A stretch of 64,000 nt of DNA from Symbiodinium sp. CCMP2592 (GCA_905221615.1 CAJNDT010000502.1:1195237-1259236), one strand, 5' to 3'; shown: positions 22,109-34,374, numbered from the stretch's first letter. Notes: generated by a model not told the origin, from the sequence alone. Program-made: numbers and translations.

Positions 22109-22210
22109 TAGGGGTACTTAGAAATCTTTTTAAATTGTTGGTTATTATAATCCCTAAGAAACAGCTAAAACTGTAATGTTTGCTAGGGTTCTAAGTTCAG
22201 TATAGCAGCG
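22109..22210. repeat. Family M dispersed repeat, copy 2
   Basis: Same orientation as the copy at 6313-6417 and nearly identical from TTGGTTATTATAATCCC through GTAATGTTTGC. The differences cluster at the ends. No target duplication is evident. Confidence 0.8.
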
Positions 22211-22474
22211 GTTTCAGGCAGTCTAGGATTCGGTTTCGGGTTTAGGGGTTTGGGGTCAGCTTAGAGGTTTAGGGTTCAGGGTTCAGGTGAGGATTCAGTT
22301 TAGGATTCAGGTTCTTGATGTGTGTTTTGGATTTGGGGCTTCATGCGTCTTCGGGCAGGATTTCTAGAGTTTCGCCAAGGATCTTGCCCCCACTGATAAT
22401 ATATGTTCCTCGAATTCTATGTCTTGATTGATCTGTCGGACTTGTAGGCTCTTTCTGTATGGGGGTTATCATGT

Positions 22475-22575
22475 GGGTTATTGTCAAAATTAGGGTCCAT
22501 TTTTGGGTCCTTATTATAATACGGCACTCATTATTTAGGGTGCCAAAAAAAGGACCCTAATTTTGACAACCACCC
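22475..22575. mobile_element. Palindromic element family A, copy 4
   Basis: 101 bp with arms GGGTTATTGTCAAAATTAGG and TTTTGACAACCACCC. Perfect direct repeats ATGT at 22471-22474 and 22576-22579. Confidence 0.9.
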
Positions 22576-22579
22576 ATGT

Positions 22580-23272
22580 GCATCGTACTGTCGCATTCGC
22601 TGGACCGAAGGAAAAGTTGTCGATCCCACAGATGCCAAGACGGTTTAGGGTTTAGGGCTTCTGTCCCTAAAATGTTTTCCGTGTTGACCGGCGTGGCTTC
22701 AGAAGGTGTGAGGAATAAGTGCATAACTGAGGCAGATTTTGAGTTGGGGTTCTCATGTCTTGCACAGAGACATGCATCCGAGATCTACGTATTCAACTAG
22801 CATGCCCAGAAGTCCCCTTGTTCCCTTTTGTAGTCCTGGGTTTCTTATAAAGTTACCCAATACTAAAAGGGAGCCCCGGCTCAATCCCCAGTCCCGAACC
22901 CTAAACCACTAGGACCTAGAGTAGGCCCTTAATTTTTTTTTTTAAGGGTTCAGGTTCACTTATAAGCCGCTTTGAACCAAAAAGGGAACCCTTTCTATTC
23001 CTACCTTACTCCTCGGTCTAGACCATCCTAAATAGGTTTATCCTCATCGCGGCCGCACTGCCACAGCCCCTATGTAAACCTGCCCTGAATCCTGGCACCC
23101 AGTTGCGCGATGTGCGGCAAGAAGATTGTGGATGTGCCGGGATCTGGGCATCCACAGTTAACTCGGTTGTCCCTTAGGATCTTTTTTAATTTCCCCTATT
23201 ATTTTGTAGAGAACCATAATAAGAAACAATTTTCAAAGGGCTTAAAGGACAACTCAGATAAAGGGGCCTCAA
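22580..23272. other. Gene-free stretch with family K hairpins
   Basis: At 22820-22876 CCCTTTTGTAGTCCTGGGTT pairs with ACTAAAAGGGAGCCC, matching 7612-7672. At ~22912-23032 a second relation (AGTAGGCCCTTAA...GAACCAAAAAGGGAACCC) matches 32006-32116. No gene. Confidence 0.5.
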
Positions 23273-23354
23273 TAATTACCAATACTATCTGGGGGGCTCC
23301 ATATTTTATTTATAGTTTAAAGGCCCCCAAAACCCTATTCTAATTTATAAGGCC
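23273..23354. mobile_element. Palindromic element family F, copy 2
   Basis: The left arm GGGGCCTCAATAATTACC and core AATACTATCTGGGGGG are clear. The right end has decayed to TTTATAAGGCCGTTA. Confidence 0.7.
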
Positions 23355-23535
23355 GTTATGCTACAGCAATGACATGTAATGACTGACACCACTAGCAACC
23401 GAAATAAGAGCAATGCTAATCATTTTGCACTAGTGATTTATGCAGAATGACAATTTCAGCCTCATGCGTGGGAGAATGCTCGTCTAACAGCTTCGGCGCA
23501 GAATCCTCAAGATTTCGGAATCAAAGCTGTGCTAC

Positions 23536-23606
23536 AGGGGCCGGGCTCCTTCTTATAGCTATAGTATAATGGGCCCCAAACCCCTATTCTAATTATGAAA
23601 GCCCCC
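23536..23606. mobile_element. Palindromic element family F, copy 3 (left part missing)
   Basis: ATAGTATAATGGGCCCCAAA and CTAATTATGAAAGCCCCC match the right two thirds of the family. The left AATTACC arm is gone. Confidence 0.6.
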
Positions 23607-23761
23607 ACCTCACAGTACCCTTGTAGATCCCCTATAGGAGCCCTTTAAAGAACCCTGTTCGGATTATGAAGGCCGCTATAGTAGCCTAAGAGGGTTTGAT
23701 TGCTTCGGAGGCGCTAGTGAAGGCTCGCCGTCCCAAAGAGGAGCCACTTCGAAGTAATGTA

Positions 23762-23958
23762 GGGGCCTAAATAATCACCTTTGGGGGGCTTCCCCAGAGC
23801 CCGATACCCCTTAATTAAGGAATATACCTTAAACTATAAGGGGGTTCATATTATAATTTCAGCTATATTCCTTAATTAAGGGGTATTGGGCTTTCTGGGT
23901 CCTTACTACAATTAAAGTCTAATGGGCCCCAACACCCTATTCTAATCAGTAAGGCCCC
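23762..23958. mobile_element. Palindromic element family F, copy 4, split by family G
   Basis: GGGGCCTAAATAATCACC at the left (TA outside) and TAAGGCCCC at the right belong to one family F element. Its core is interrupted by the element at 23793-23899. Confidence 0.75.
23793..23899. mobile_element. Palindromic element family G nested in family F
   Basis: CCAGAGCCCGATACCCCTTA at the left and GGGGTATTGGGCTTTCTGG at the right, with ATTAAGGAATATACC and its inverse GCTATATTCCTTAATT inside. A diverged relative lies near 41097-41250. Confidence 0.7.
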
Positions 23959-24087
23959 TCTACTACTGTAGGAGCATCTACTCCTATAAACAAAAGCTGC
24001 CGGCCCGAGGATTGGTTGCCTGTAGCAGGACGCTTCACCATACCGAAAAACCCTCGAGTGAGAAATGTAGTTGAAGTATGTAATGTA

Positions 24088-24182
24088 GAGGCCTTAATAA
24101 TTAGAATAGTGTTTTGGGGCCCATTATACTGTAATCATAATAAGGAACCACCAAAAATAGTCTAGATGATTATTCCAGCCCC
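24088..24182. mobile_element. Palindromic element family F, copy 5 (reverse orientation)
   Basis: GAGGCCTTAATAATTAG at the left and ATTATTCCAGCCCC at the right, TA on both sides. The core ATAATAAGGAACCACCAAAAATAG is reversed relative to copy 1. Confidence 0.75.
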
Positions 24183-24184
24183 TA

Positions 24185-24955
24185 TATTAGATGGTTTCTG
24201 GGTATGTGCTCCAGTATAGACTTTAGAGTATGGAGGCATGCTTTGTACGCTCGACGGTCCCTTGGAAGCACTGCAAGGTCCAACCATCTGATGTCGACGG
24301 TCTGAGATGGGACAGTACTAGGTTTGGACAGGTGCTGGACAAGGACAAGGGAAGGATGTTCATAATTTTCAGTTCTACCGTAAGTAGCTAGAAGTCATGT
24401 CCTGTGCTACATACCGTATTCTTAATCATAAGTGTTTCAAGGTGTTGGCAAGGTCTAAATCTAAATCGGCTCCGAGTGTGTAGGTGTTACATTATCTTTG
24501 CGATTTCAAGCATGTGTCATTCAGGGACTTAGCTTTGGGCTGTTTAGAGGCATGTTGTTCAGGGTTTGTGAATTAGAGTCGTAGCTTTTGACCGTTTAGA
24601 GGCGTTTTAGCGACATTTGTTGCTTAGGGTTTGTTCGAGGGGTTCGTGTTTCGGAAGCCTTAGCTTTCGGTGGCAAGGATGAAAGGGTTTGGGTGTGAAA
24701 GGTTTTCTGACTCAGAATTCGGGATGTTCGGGTTGGTCTTCGGCAAGGGAGCTCACACATGTTCCGATGTTCAGAGTACCCTTGTTTCTGGCACTGGCCG
24801 CACCTGCTAACGCGCCTTCGCAGGCATGTTTCACAGGCCTGTGCTCTCTGGGATTCCCTCAGGTTAAACGCTACCCAACCCCAGCAGCTCCTAAACAAAA
24901 AGCCTTACATCCTAACCCAAAAGCTTGAACCCCAAATCCTAAACGGTATTTACTT
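24185..24955. other. Gene-free stretch
   Basis: Overlapping frames of 78-100 codons at 24596-24995 are shadows of one another and show no domain. No repeat is definable. Confidence 0.4.
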
Positions 24956-25045
24956 GGGAGTTTCCGAAAATATGGGACCCTTATATAGTACCTAAATTGT
25001 ATAGATTACCTATATAGCCGGATCCCTATCATAAGGACCCCAAAA
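24956..25045. mobile_element. Palindromic element family B, copy 4 (right end missing)
   Basis: GGGAGTTTCCGAAAATATGG preceded by ACTT, then a core with GGATCCCTATCATAAGGACC. The sequence diverges after CCCCAAAAAG, so no right arm or target duplication can be seen. Confidence 0.7.
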
Positions 25046-25200
25046 AGCCCTAAAACCCAAGCAGTAAGCCGGAACAATGAAGTCGAAGCTTCGTCAAGAC
25101 TTGGAGTTTGTGCAGTACTGGGATGCGGGCCGGGGGGAAGAGAATTCCAGTTCTTCTTCTGGCTCTTCCCGGTTAGTCTGACTACTACACGTAACTATTA

Positions 25201-25299
25201 CTTAAAGTATAATGCGACTTAATTTGTAACTAGGGTTATAAACAGGCTAAGATTATACTGTATACTTACTAAGTCCCATGACTCCCATGACCCTGTAAG
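25201..25299. mobile_element. Palindromic element family C, copy 3
   Basis: CTTAAAGTATAATGCGACTT at the left and TTACTAAGTCCCATGACTCC...CTGTAAG at the right. TA lies outside both ends. A solitary right-arm fragment (AGTCCCATGATCCTCTAAG) is at 25384-25405. Confidence 0.75.
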
Positions 25300-25597
25300 T
25301 AGACCCTACACCGCAAACCCTTAAAGGGATCCCTATTATAGAACCCTATAGTACCCTTAAAAGGAACCCTAAACCTTACTGCCGAGTCCCATGATCCTCT
25401 AAGTAGGCCGCAAGATAGAGAAGTGCACAAGCGTACTATAAGGACCTTAATAATTGCCTAAGGGTCCCTTTAAGGTTTCCTTCTAAAGGGGGTCTATCAG
25501 GATTATTATAAGGGGTAGTATGGAGGTCTTGCTCGCCTGGGCTTGGGGAACTTCATTACCGGATCTACGACGGCTGAACACCCAAGATGCCTGCATG

Positions 25598-25936
25598 CGG
25601 TTGATGATATGAGTCCTGGGGGTTCCTTTAACGGGACCTACTTGGAGGGTCGGGGGACTTAGTAATTGGTTACTTTAGGGACTTATAAGTACCATAACCC
25701 CAATTAGGGGTCCTTTTAGGGTACTTATGAGTCTACTTACTACCTACTTACTAAGTCCCCCGATCCTCCAAGTATAAGGATACCTTTAAGGCACGCCTTT
25801 TGGGGATCTAGAGGGTGTTAGGGTTTAGGGTTTGGGGGTTGATGATAGAAACCCTTCATTACCTTAATGGCCCGAAACTATGGGAATCATGGTATCTTCC
25901 TTGTTATGGGTTATGCAGGATTTGTATCATTGTCAG
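25598..25936. mobile_element. Palindromic element family D, copy 3, split by family C
   Basis: The left arm GCGGTTGATGATATGAGTCC begins at 25598. The rest of the family core (CCGAAACTATGGGAATCATG...CATGCAGG-like TTATGCAGG) and the decayed right arm TTTGTATCATTGTCAG appear only after 25840. The intervening bases hold the family C element below and AAGGGATC words. Confidence 0.65.
25641..25772. mobile_element. Palindromic element family C, copy 4 (nested in family D)
   Basis: 132 bp with arms CTTGGAGGGTCGGGGGACTT and AAGTCCCCCGATCCTCCAAG, which are near-perfect inverses. TA at 25639-25640 and 25773-25774. Confidence 0.9.
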
Positions 25937-25939
25937 TAG

Positions 25940-28247
25940 TACTGTTCCGTGATACATATGATTGCGGTTGTGCCTCCTTCTGCTCTAGCAAAACATGTGC
26001 GATGGTGACGATGACAACATGATTATGCTAATGGTCGAGATGGTAACGATGGGGGTGACGTGGTCTGGAGATGTTCAACAGGTGGCGGGAGGTTCTCGCC
26101 CCAGAGCGAAGACTTGTAAACACCAAAAGCCCATACCAACCTGAAGTGTATGTCCTAAACTCCATGCCAAAGCCAAACCCAAAATTGCACCCCCAGTGAG
26201 AAACCCTGCCCTAAAAGCCTAAGCCCTAAACCCTCAACCTTAAACCCTCAAGCCAAAAACAGAAATTGCTTGTCATTGCTTGCGTTGAACCCCCTAAACC
26301 GTCAATTTCAAGCACGGCACAACAGCCCCGACCCAGCCCTGCCCAGCCCGCCAGCCGAGCCAAATCTCCGTTAACTTTCGCCCAACCAACCCAGGCCCCG
26401 CCAGCCCAGCCCGAGCCAACCAACCCAGCCCCAATTGAGCCCTGCCCAGCCCACCCAGCTCCCAACCTCAAAGGCCCAGACTCCAAGCACAGCCCACAGC
26501 CCAAAACAGCAAACGGAAAACCCAATTCCAGCCCAGTCCACCACCAGCCCCAGTCGTCAGCACCAGGCCCAGCCCCAGCCGCAGCCAAGACTAAACCTGA
26601 AGATGTGGAGATAGTAACCCCAGTAGAGCAATGGTTAGGAGCTAGCACATGTCAGCGGCAGTTCTACTTTCAGGACCGTCCAGCTTCGCAGCGGTTCAGG
26701 GCTTGGGTTTGCGCGGTGTAGGAGTTTAGGCAGTTTTTACCAGGATTCCGAGGTCGAGGTTTTCAGGGCTCGCGGTGTCAAGGCTGTCAAGGTGCCGGAA
26801 AGGCTGCCCTGAGTCAGGTCTGGGACTTCGTATTCCAACGCACTATGCCACCAGGTTTGCCGGATTTGAGTTCAGAGTGTCGCACAGTAGCCTGCCAGTG
26901 CATTGACTCTAGCAACTAGGACGTGGCAGTGCGATCGAGAGGGGAGCACCAACGCCGATAGACCGATTGCAACGTTGCGAGCAGCATTGTTGCTGAAGCG
27001 AGAGTGAGACTCACGACAAGCCGCTTCGTTCATTTCGGAGCCTTTTCCTTCATCCTGGTGGAGGCGACCTCGCATGGACTTCTAACTTCGACGGAGACAT
27101 GTCACAGTCGCAACAACACGAAAAGTCATCTTGTCAGAGCGATGGCATCGTGTCTGATTGAGGGGGCGGCAGGGGCCAGGCCCCATGCCGGCGGCGCTGC
27201 CGGCAGCCCCTGCGCCAGTTGTGCAGCCTTCCTTCATTCCGCCACCCCCACAGTGGCATCCTGCACTGATCTGTAGCAAGGTTTTGAGGTGGGTGTGGGT
27301 TGGATGGATTATTCTGCTTCCTCACTTGGCTGGGGAGAGACGGTAATTGAAAGGAGTCATTCAGGAATGTGATGCCGGATACCATTGTGACAGTGGGATG
27401 GGCTCGATTAGGCGACCTGGCCCGAAACCGGAATGTCTGGGCAAAGATGTTGATTAAGAGGGGGCTTCAGTTCGGGACTGAGCTTTGAAGGTAGAGCACT
27501 TTTGCAATGCAGAGACCCTTTGACGTGCATAATCAGCAGTGTTATTTTCGATCTCAGGAGCTGTTGTGTTCTGCTTCGGTTTTCATGGGGCTTCGGTTTC
27601 CCGGGACCGGTTGTCCTCTCCTACACAAATTGCTTAGCCCCAACTTGGCACATCCGGCTGCACGAGTGTCCTGGAAGCCTGTAGCTTGCACCCAAGGTAT
27701 GCGTGACAGGCAACAGCACTTGCTGCGATGTTGTACCTGGCATGGTAGGTAGGGCGGCGTTTCGCACCGGAGTTGGTTCGTTGTCGAATGTTGCCAACCA
27801 TTGCCACTGATTTAAGGCAAGTCGGCCCAGACCAGCGCCAACCAAGCCCCAGTCTTCCAGCCCAGCCCCACCCCCAAACCCAACCCCAAGCCCACCCAGA
27901 TCCAGCCGCAGCCTCCACAGCTGGCCCAGCCGGCCGAGCCAGCCAGCCCAGCAGTTCCCAAAACACAATACCAGTCCAAAAACCCAGCCAGATCCCCATC
28001 CCAGCCTAGCCTCCCGGCTCATCAACTCAAAAACCACATTCACCTGCCAAAACGTTTCGGTCAAAACTGATTGGCACCCAAACCCTGAACAGTTTCCATA
28101 AACCTTACAAGCCTTAAATTAAACCCAAACCCTACCCTGAACCCCAAACCCTGAAACTTTCACCCCAGAGAAAATCCCCTGGCCAGACGGGCCAGAGGAG
28201 GACAGATCTCGCCACGGGCGCATGCCGGAGATGGCGCAAAAGAGTTT
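25940..28247. other. Gene-free stretch with two CCCAGCC-rich patches
   Basis: At 26320-26580 and 27820-28015 the + strand is rich in CCCAGCC/CCAACCCAG words. They produce Pro/Ala-rich frames on + and Gly/Trp-rich frames on -. A segment at 26262-26310 (GAAATTGCTTGTCATTG...CGTCAATTTCA) recurs at 60484-60650. I see no domain-bearing frame. Confidence 0.5.
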
Positions 28248-28460
28248 ATGTGATTTAGGGGTTTTGGGGCTTATAGGGGCTTAGGAGCTTGGGGGCTGAA
28301 GGCAGTTTAGGGCAGTTTAGGTTTTAGAGTTTGGGGTTTAGGGGTTTGGAGGTTTTGAGTTTAGGGCTTAGGGAACAAGGAGTTTGGGTTCTTGGAGGTT
28401 TAGGGCAGTGTAGGGATTTGGGGTTTGGTGTAGGGTTTGGGGCAGTTTGGTGTTTAGGGT
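28248..28460. repeat. Degenerate TTTAGGG array (G-rich on +)
   Basis: TTTAGGG, TTTGGGG, TTTAGGGCAG and TTTGGAGG variants over ~210 bp. Confidence 0.7.
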
Positions 28461-28785
28461 AGAGGCCCTTAAACCTTGGAGCCTTATGCCCTAGACTGTG
28501 AATGTTGATACATGAACCATAAATCGGGAAGCCCGAAACCCAAAATCCTGCACTTTTTGTGGTCCAAGGTTTGGTTTGTGACCCTGCTGCAAGACGCCCG
28601 TGACTTTCTTGTTCGGGACAGGCCCCTCAAAGGGCCCTAAACCTTCAACCCTTAAATCCCTAAGCCCGCCCACCACCCCTCTCCTAAATACTGTGAATGG
28701 GTGGGCGCTGTCGAGCCAGCCAGACCTTGTCAGAGGCTGCCGACCACAACCCTCAGTAGTCGCCAAGCCGTAGTCGCGTAGCACA

Positions 28786-29000
28786 GCCCTTCACGACTTG
28801 AGGCGGGCGGCGCAGCCCCCCAACCTTTCACGACTCGGGGATGCACGACTTGAGCAGGCGGGGCGCCCAACCCTTCACAGCTTGGGGACCCGGCGTGACT
28901 TGGGGTGGGGGGTCCCCAACCTTCACGACTTGGCGGCCTTCGAGCTTCGAACTGAACAACGACGGTTAGGGCCCCCAACCCTTCACGATTTCAGGCAGCC
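28786..29000. repeat. Degenerate tandem array of CCCAACCCTTCACGACTTG
   Basis: The word recurs near 28788, 28821, 28867, 28915 and 28974 with GGGG/CGGGCGG spacers of variable length. Confidence 0.7.
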
Positions 29001-29887
29001 TCTAGCTAACTGGGTAAGGATTGGGGCCTTCGAAGTCAAAATCGACAAATCAATGACATGGCTCTTCGGCCCAAAACCCAAATTTTGCTCTTGGTATTTT
29101 GTTTGGATTTGGCTTGGCCGCGTATGGTTCGGCTGGCTGGATGGTTTGCCTCGCTGTGAGTAGTGCTTGGGTGGTCTTGGGGTGGGCATTTCTGCACACA
29201 CAGCGACATAGCATTCAGCAGACCGATGCTACACCCTAAGCCCCAGATCCTAAACCCAATCTCAAGGTAAGCATCAAATTTTGGGGTTCAAGGGTGTAGG
29301 CTTTGAACACTAACCCCTGAGCTCTTAACTTCCAAATAACTTAAACCCCTAAACTTTAAATCCCAGTGCAGGGGAGTTCATCTGCCAGGGTTTCAGTGCT
29401 GAAGGCATCGAGTCGACGGTGTAGCACTGCTGGCTTCCTTGCCGTTGTACGTAATGGGATTTAGGGCGTTTTGGGCTTGGGACAATCACGGATCATGCAT
29501 GTTGAGTTGCTTTGCAGAGTGGTCATGACAAGACCAGCATTAGTTTTCGTCATGATATCAGCCACATGACTTACACCCAGAGTAGAAACAGCAGTGTGTA
29601 AAGCGCTTTGCAAGGGAATCTTAACTTAACCACAGGGCGAGTAGGCTCAAGATCCAGATTCCATCTTCAAGCCGCACCTTAAACCCTAAACCCCCAACCC
29701 CATGAACCCTAAACACGGGGTTCCTTATTATAGTTATGGAAAACTATACGACTGGCCTCATATTCTCATCGGCTCAGACAAGTACGGGCGGTGGGGGCAC
29801 GCGGAATTTTCGAGACGGCACGTAGCCGGCTCCAAAAGGATGGATCTGAAGGACCGGAGGGGTTTCTCCAAGGTTTCGTCAGTCTCC
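29001..29887. other. Gene-free stretch
   Basis: CCCTAAACC words near 29680-29715 and otherwise unremarkable sequence with short frames. Confidence 0.4.
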
Positions 29888-30010
29888 CTCGGGTATAAGG
29901 GTCCATGTACCCAAACAATACATACTTTGTGGCCTTAAAGTAGTCCTTATTTAGGTGCTGTGAGGCCAAAGTATATGTTGTTTGGGCACATGGACCCGTA
30001 GGGTATGTGA
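29888..30010. mobile_element. Long hairpin element related to family L
   Basis: GGGTCCATGTACCCAAACAA at the left pairs with TTGTTTGGGCACATGGACCC at the right, extended inward by ACATACTTTGTGGCC / GGCCAAAGTATATG. The arms are about 45 bp each. Confidence 0.75.
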
Positions 30011-31018
<1,008 letters not shown>

Positions 31019-31391
31019 AATTGTCAGTCTTTGCGCGTGTTTGCGATGCATCATGGCATGTACATGTAGATGGTTATAACTAGTATGTACACATGCATGT
31101 ATGTGTGTATGCATGCATGTATGTAGGTATGTATGTACGTATGTGCGCAACCTACAAGTTTAAGTCAGCTGCAAAGAAAACACACGTACGTATGTACATA
31201 CATAGGAACATAGTTTCTATTTGTTCATTCTTGTGTATCTACATATCACGTGTTGTCAGGTTCAATGTTTTTGCACATGCAGATCTGTAGAGGGATACGA
31301 CATGGACGGACAGACAGAACCACGACCTTGCGTTTGTTGCAGTCACGAGAACAACCCTATGATCATGGGAAGGATCGCACTGTAATCCCTA

Positions 31392-31464
31392 CGGTTGATG
31401 ATATAAACCCTGAGTTGCTCATAATGAAGAATGTCACACAATGAGTTTTTAGAGTCAGCAACCG
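31392..31464. mobile_element. Palindromic element family D, copy 4 (short)
   Basis: 73 bp: CGGTTGATGATATAAACCCT at the left, GTCAGCAACCG at the right, TA both sides. The core is diverged from the other copies. Confidence 0.7.
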
Positions 31465-31512
31465 TAGTAAGGAAGGGGCTTCGGAGTCTCTGGGACCGAG
31501 GCAGCCATAGCC

Positions 31513-31640
31513 TCTCTCATCAAACCAGCAGGAGTTATCGAGAATACACGTCTCTAAACCCCAAACCCCTGAACATTAAACACTAAGCCCTAAACCCTAA
31601 ACCATCAAACCAGCAAGAGATATCGAGAACACAAGTCTCG
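31513..31640. repeat. Two ~40-bp direct repeats around a CCCTAAA patch
   Basis: ATCAAACCAGCA(G/A)GAG-TATCGAGAA-ACA-GTCTC occurs at 31517-31556 and 31601-31640, separated by CCCTAAACC-type words. Confidence 0.8.
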
Positions 31641-31664
31641 ATGTCCGCTGTCCGTAAACCTGCC

Positions 31665-31778
31665 TAATGTATAGGAACCTGATCAAGAAACCCTGGGCTT
31701 ATAACCTCCAAATAGTAGGATTCATATAAGGAACCCTCATAAAGGCCCAGGGTTTCTTAATCAGGTTCCTACATTATG
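31665..31778. mobile_element. Palindromic element (family N)
   Basis: TAATGTATAGGAACCTGATC plus AAGAAACCCTGGGC at the left is matched by GCCCAGGGTTTCTTAATCAG plus GTTCCTACATTA at the right. The arms are ~33 bp with few mismatches, and the core has AATAGTAGGATTC. Confidence 0.85.
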
Positions 31779-32355
31779 CCGACCTCGCAGGCTAGGTCAC
31801 ATAGGAACCTGCAGATTGTCGTATCTGGAACCCTACCAATCCATTTCTCGATCATTGCCAACTTAAGGTGCCCCCCCCGGCAGGTACAAATACTTCCCCA
31901 ACCGCAATCGCAAGCAGACCGCCGTGTATTCGTGGCTGGACGCTTTGGCCGAAATAGAGCCGCCGTCGGCTTGAAGACTGGGAGGACCCAGCACCTGGAT
32001 TATAAGTCTAGGACCCAGAGTAGACCCTTATTCCGTTTTTGGGTGTTTAGGTTATCTGATAAGACACCCTTGAACCCAAAAGCGCACCCTTCGTATTCCT
32101 AGGGTACCCTTGGGTCTAGAAGTAGGATCGTCAGTTCCTTGATTGGGTTTCTGTACCTATAACCCGGCTAATATATCTCTACAGCATCAATAAGGCACCT
32201 ACAGCCTAGATTGGCGCTCTCAAGGAACCCTGTAAAGGAACCCTAAAGTGCATCCTATTGGATATAGTTTAAGGCTCCAAGATCAGAACCCTCATAGCAA
32301 CCTTATAGCTTCATAGTCCCTATATGGTATCCCTAGAAAGGAGCCCTTTCCAACT
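31779..32355. other. Gene-free stretch with a family K element
   Basis: At 32006-32116 CTAGGACCCAGAGTAGACCC pairs with AGGGTACCCTTGGGTCTAG, enclosing TTTTTGGGTGTTTAGG and GAACCCAAAAGCGC. No gene. Confidence 0.5.
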
Positions 32356-32472
32356 TACAGTAAACCCCAGAAAGTTGGAAACCGGATAAAGGCCAAATAG
32401 TGCTGGGATTCCCTATGGATTACTCTTGAGGATTGAGGCTATGGGGTTTCCAACTTTTGGGCTTCTACTGTA
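32356..32472. mobile_element. Palindromic element family H, copy 2
   Basis: ACAGTAAACCCCAGAAAGTT at the left and CAACTTTTGGGCTTCTACTG at the right. Confidence 0.75.
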
Positions 32473-32486
32473 GGCTGTTCTAATTC

Positions 32487-32640
32487 TTAAGCGCCCCTAC
32501 TTTATTTTGAGGCCCCTGTCTTATCCCTATTCCTTGAATGGAACCCTTTTGAGGTGAGGCATCCTATTCAAATTCAAAAGGGATCCTTCCAAGGAGTAGG
32601 GATAAGACAGGGGCCTCAACATAAAGTAAGGGCCCTTAAG
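32487..32640. mobile_element. Palindromic element (family I), ~51-bp arms
   Basis: The left arm runs from CTTAAGCGCCCCTACTTTAT through TTGAGGCCCCTGTCTTATCC to CCTTG. The right arm is its inverse with about four mismatches. It lies 14 bp after a family H element. Confidence 0.85.
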
Positions 32641-32660
32641 ATTTCCCCGGCATTAAGTTA

Positions 32661-32758
32661 GAAGCCAGAAAGTTGGAATATGATTATCCTAACCCTTCTA
32701 TTGTAAGTTATAAGGTATCCTACCCTGAAACCATATTCCAACTTTCTGGAGTTCCCTT
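32661..32758. mobile_element. Palindromic element family H, copy 3, between 30-bp direct repeats
   Basis: GAAGCCAGAAAGTTGGAATA at the left and ATATTCCAACTTTCTGGAGT at the right. The segment AAGGGCCCTTAAGA(A/T)TTCC-CCGGCATTA lies on both sides, at 32628-32656 and again after a CCCTAAA run at 32810-32838. Confidence 0.75.
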
Positions 32759-32894
32759 TACAGCACACCCTAAACCCTAAACCCTAAACTACCCTAAACC
32801 GTTAGTAAGGGCCCTTAAGAATTCCCCGGCATTACCTGATTATCTCAGGCTCTGATCGGCTTCACGGCTTTCGGCTACCTCTTGGCCGAGGCGG

Positions 32895-33060
32895 GTTTCA
32901 GGTTTAGGTTTAGGGTTTGGGGGTTTAGGGTTTAGGGTTTAGGGGGTTTGGGTTTTTAGGGTAGGATTTTGAGGGCTTAGTAGGGCGTAGGAGGGCTTAG
33001 TAGGACTTTGCAGGGTTTCGTAGGGTTTTGTAGGGTTTTGTGGGGTTTAGGTGGAGCGGT
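32895..33060. repeat. TTTAGGG array (G-rich on +)
   Basis: GGTTTAGGGTTTAGGG units pass into GTAGGGCTTAG and GTAGGGTTTTG variants. Confidence 0.8.
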
Positions 33061-34149
33061 AACCTTCAATGTTTTGGTGGTTTATACAATCCTATGTACC
33101 ATAGTTGAAAAGATTAGCCGTTTTGGGACTGTGAAGTGAAGAGGCTGCCCGAAGGCTTCGCTGATCTTCCAGACGAAGATTGTATTGTTTACATTCCATA
33201 GATATGTATAGAGTTTAGCACATGTGTAGTTCTCTGAATAGGTTCCTTAAAGGGATTTATACGGGTTTCTACAAGGTCTCGATATATCAGGGTAGTTCCC
33301 TAAATGAGAGCCCCTTACAGGGTCCTTGTGAAAAGGGTGCCGTACTATTGTGGGGACCGTACGAACATTTTGAGAACTAAGCATATGTGGACGCCGTTCT
33401 AAACCCCCGCCTTGTCTAGGAAGAGTACAGTAGGCATCAGGGCGAGCATGAGAAAACTCCGACGTGCGCAAGACCGCGCAAGGGCGGGCGCAAGGATTCC
33501 TAATGCCTAGGCACGGCTACTTTAACTTAGAACCACGGACTATCACCCATGTCCCGAAACCCTAAAGACTAAAGCTCCAAACCACTCAAACCGCAAGGCA
33601 GTAACCGGCTTTCCCAAGTATGCGGAACTTGCTTGGAAACTACACCGAGACCTGCATTCCCGAAATCCCGAAAGCCGTAAAGACGAATCCCAGAAGCAGC
33701 CTGTAGGGAACCCCTGAAACACATGCGCAGTGCTTGAGTTTTTCGGATTGGAGCAAGAGTTGTCGCCACGTTTGGCGTTTGGGGTTCAGGAAATCCAGAG
33801 ACTAAAACTGTGCTTTCATGCTTTTTCGGGGGACCTGTTCCTTAAAGCAAACAAGCCATCATGAAATAAGAGTCTATACTTTTTCTCCTTGGTTACTTCA
33901 AAGCCTAGAAACCCCTTGTTTCCTAAACCACAAACCGCTATACTAAACCACAAATCCCAAAGTCTCACAAGCCCTTAGACCTAATTTAAAACCCTAAACC
34001 CTTCACCCTAAATGCCCAAACCTCAAACCCCTAAACCCTAAACCCTAAGTTTGACAGGTCATCGACCGACACAACGAGAGTAAGGAAGAGATGTGGAAGG
34101 AGTATGCCAGGATCGAGAAGCTCTCTCGGCTCTTAGGGCCGTTGTCCTC
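33061..34149. other. Gene-free stretch
   Basis: Includes a CCCTAAACC patch at 33985-34052 and a decayed palindrome at 33296-33365. No coding signal. Confidence 0.4.
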
Positions 34150-34265
34150 TAAGGGGTTTAGGGATCAGGGTTTAGGGTTTAGGGGATATAGGGTTTAGGG
34201 TTTAGGGGTTATTTGAGTTCGGGTTTAGGGGTGTAGGGATTTGTTTTAAAGGGGTGTAGGGGGCT
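34150..34265. repeat. TTTAGGG array, degenerate
   Basis: GGGTTTAGGGTTTAGGGG and GGGATATAGGG units. Confidence 0.7.
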
Positions 34266-34374
34266 TAGTGTTTTTCTTACACGGATGCTGAATATGTGGG
34301 TTCAAGAGTTCTTACCTTTGTGGATTTAGGGATCAGAGGCTCGGATTGAGGGCGTACGATAACTGGGTGGTTGT

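Noticed and set aside
26226-28064. Pro/Ala-rich and Gly/Trp-rich frames of 78-151 codons
   Set aside because: They follow CCCAGCC-type repeats and are open on both strands. There is no conserved domain.
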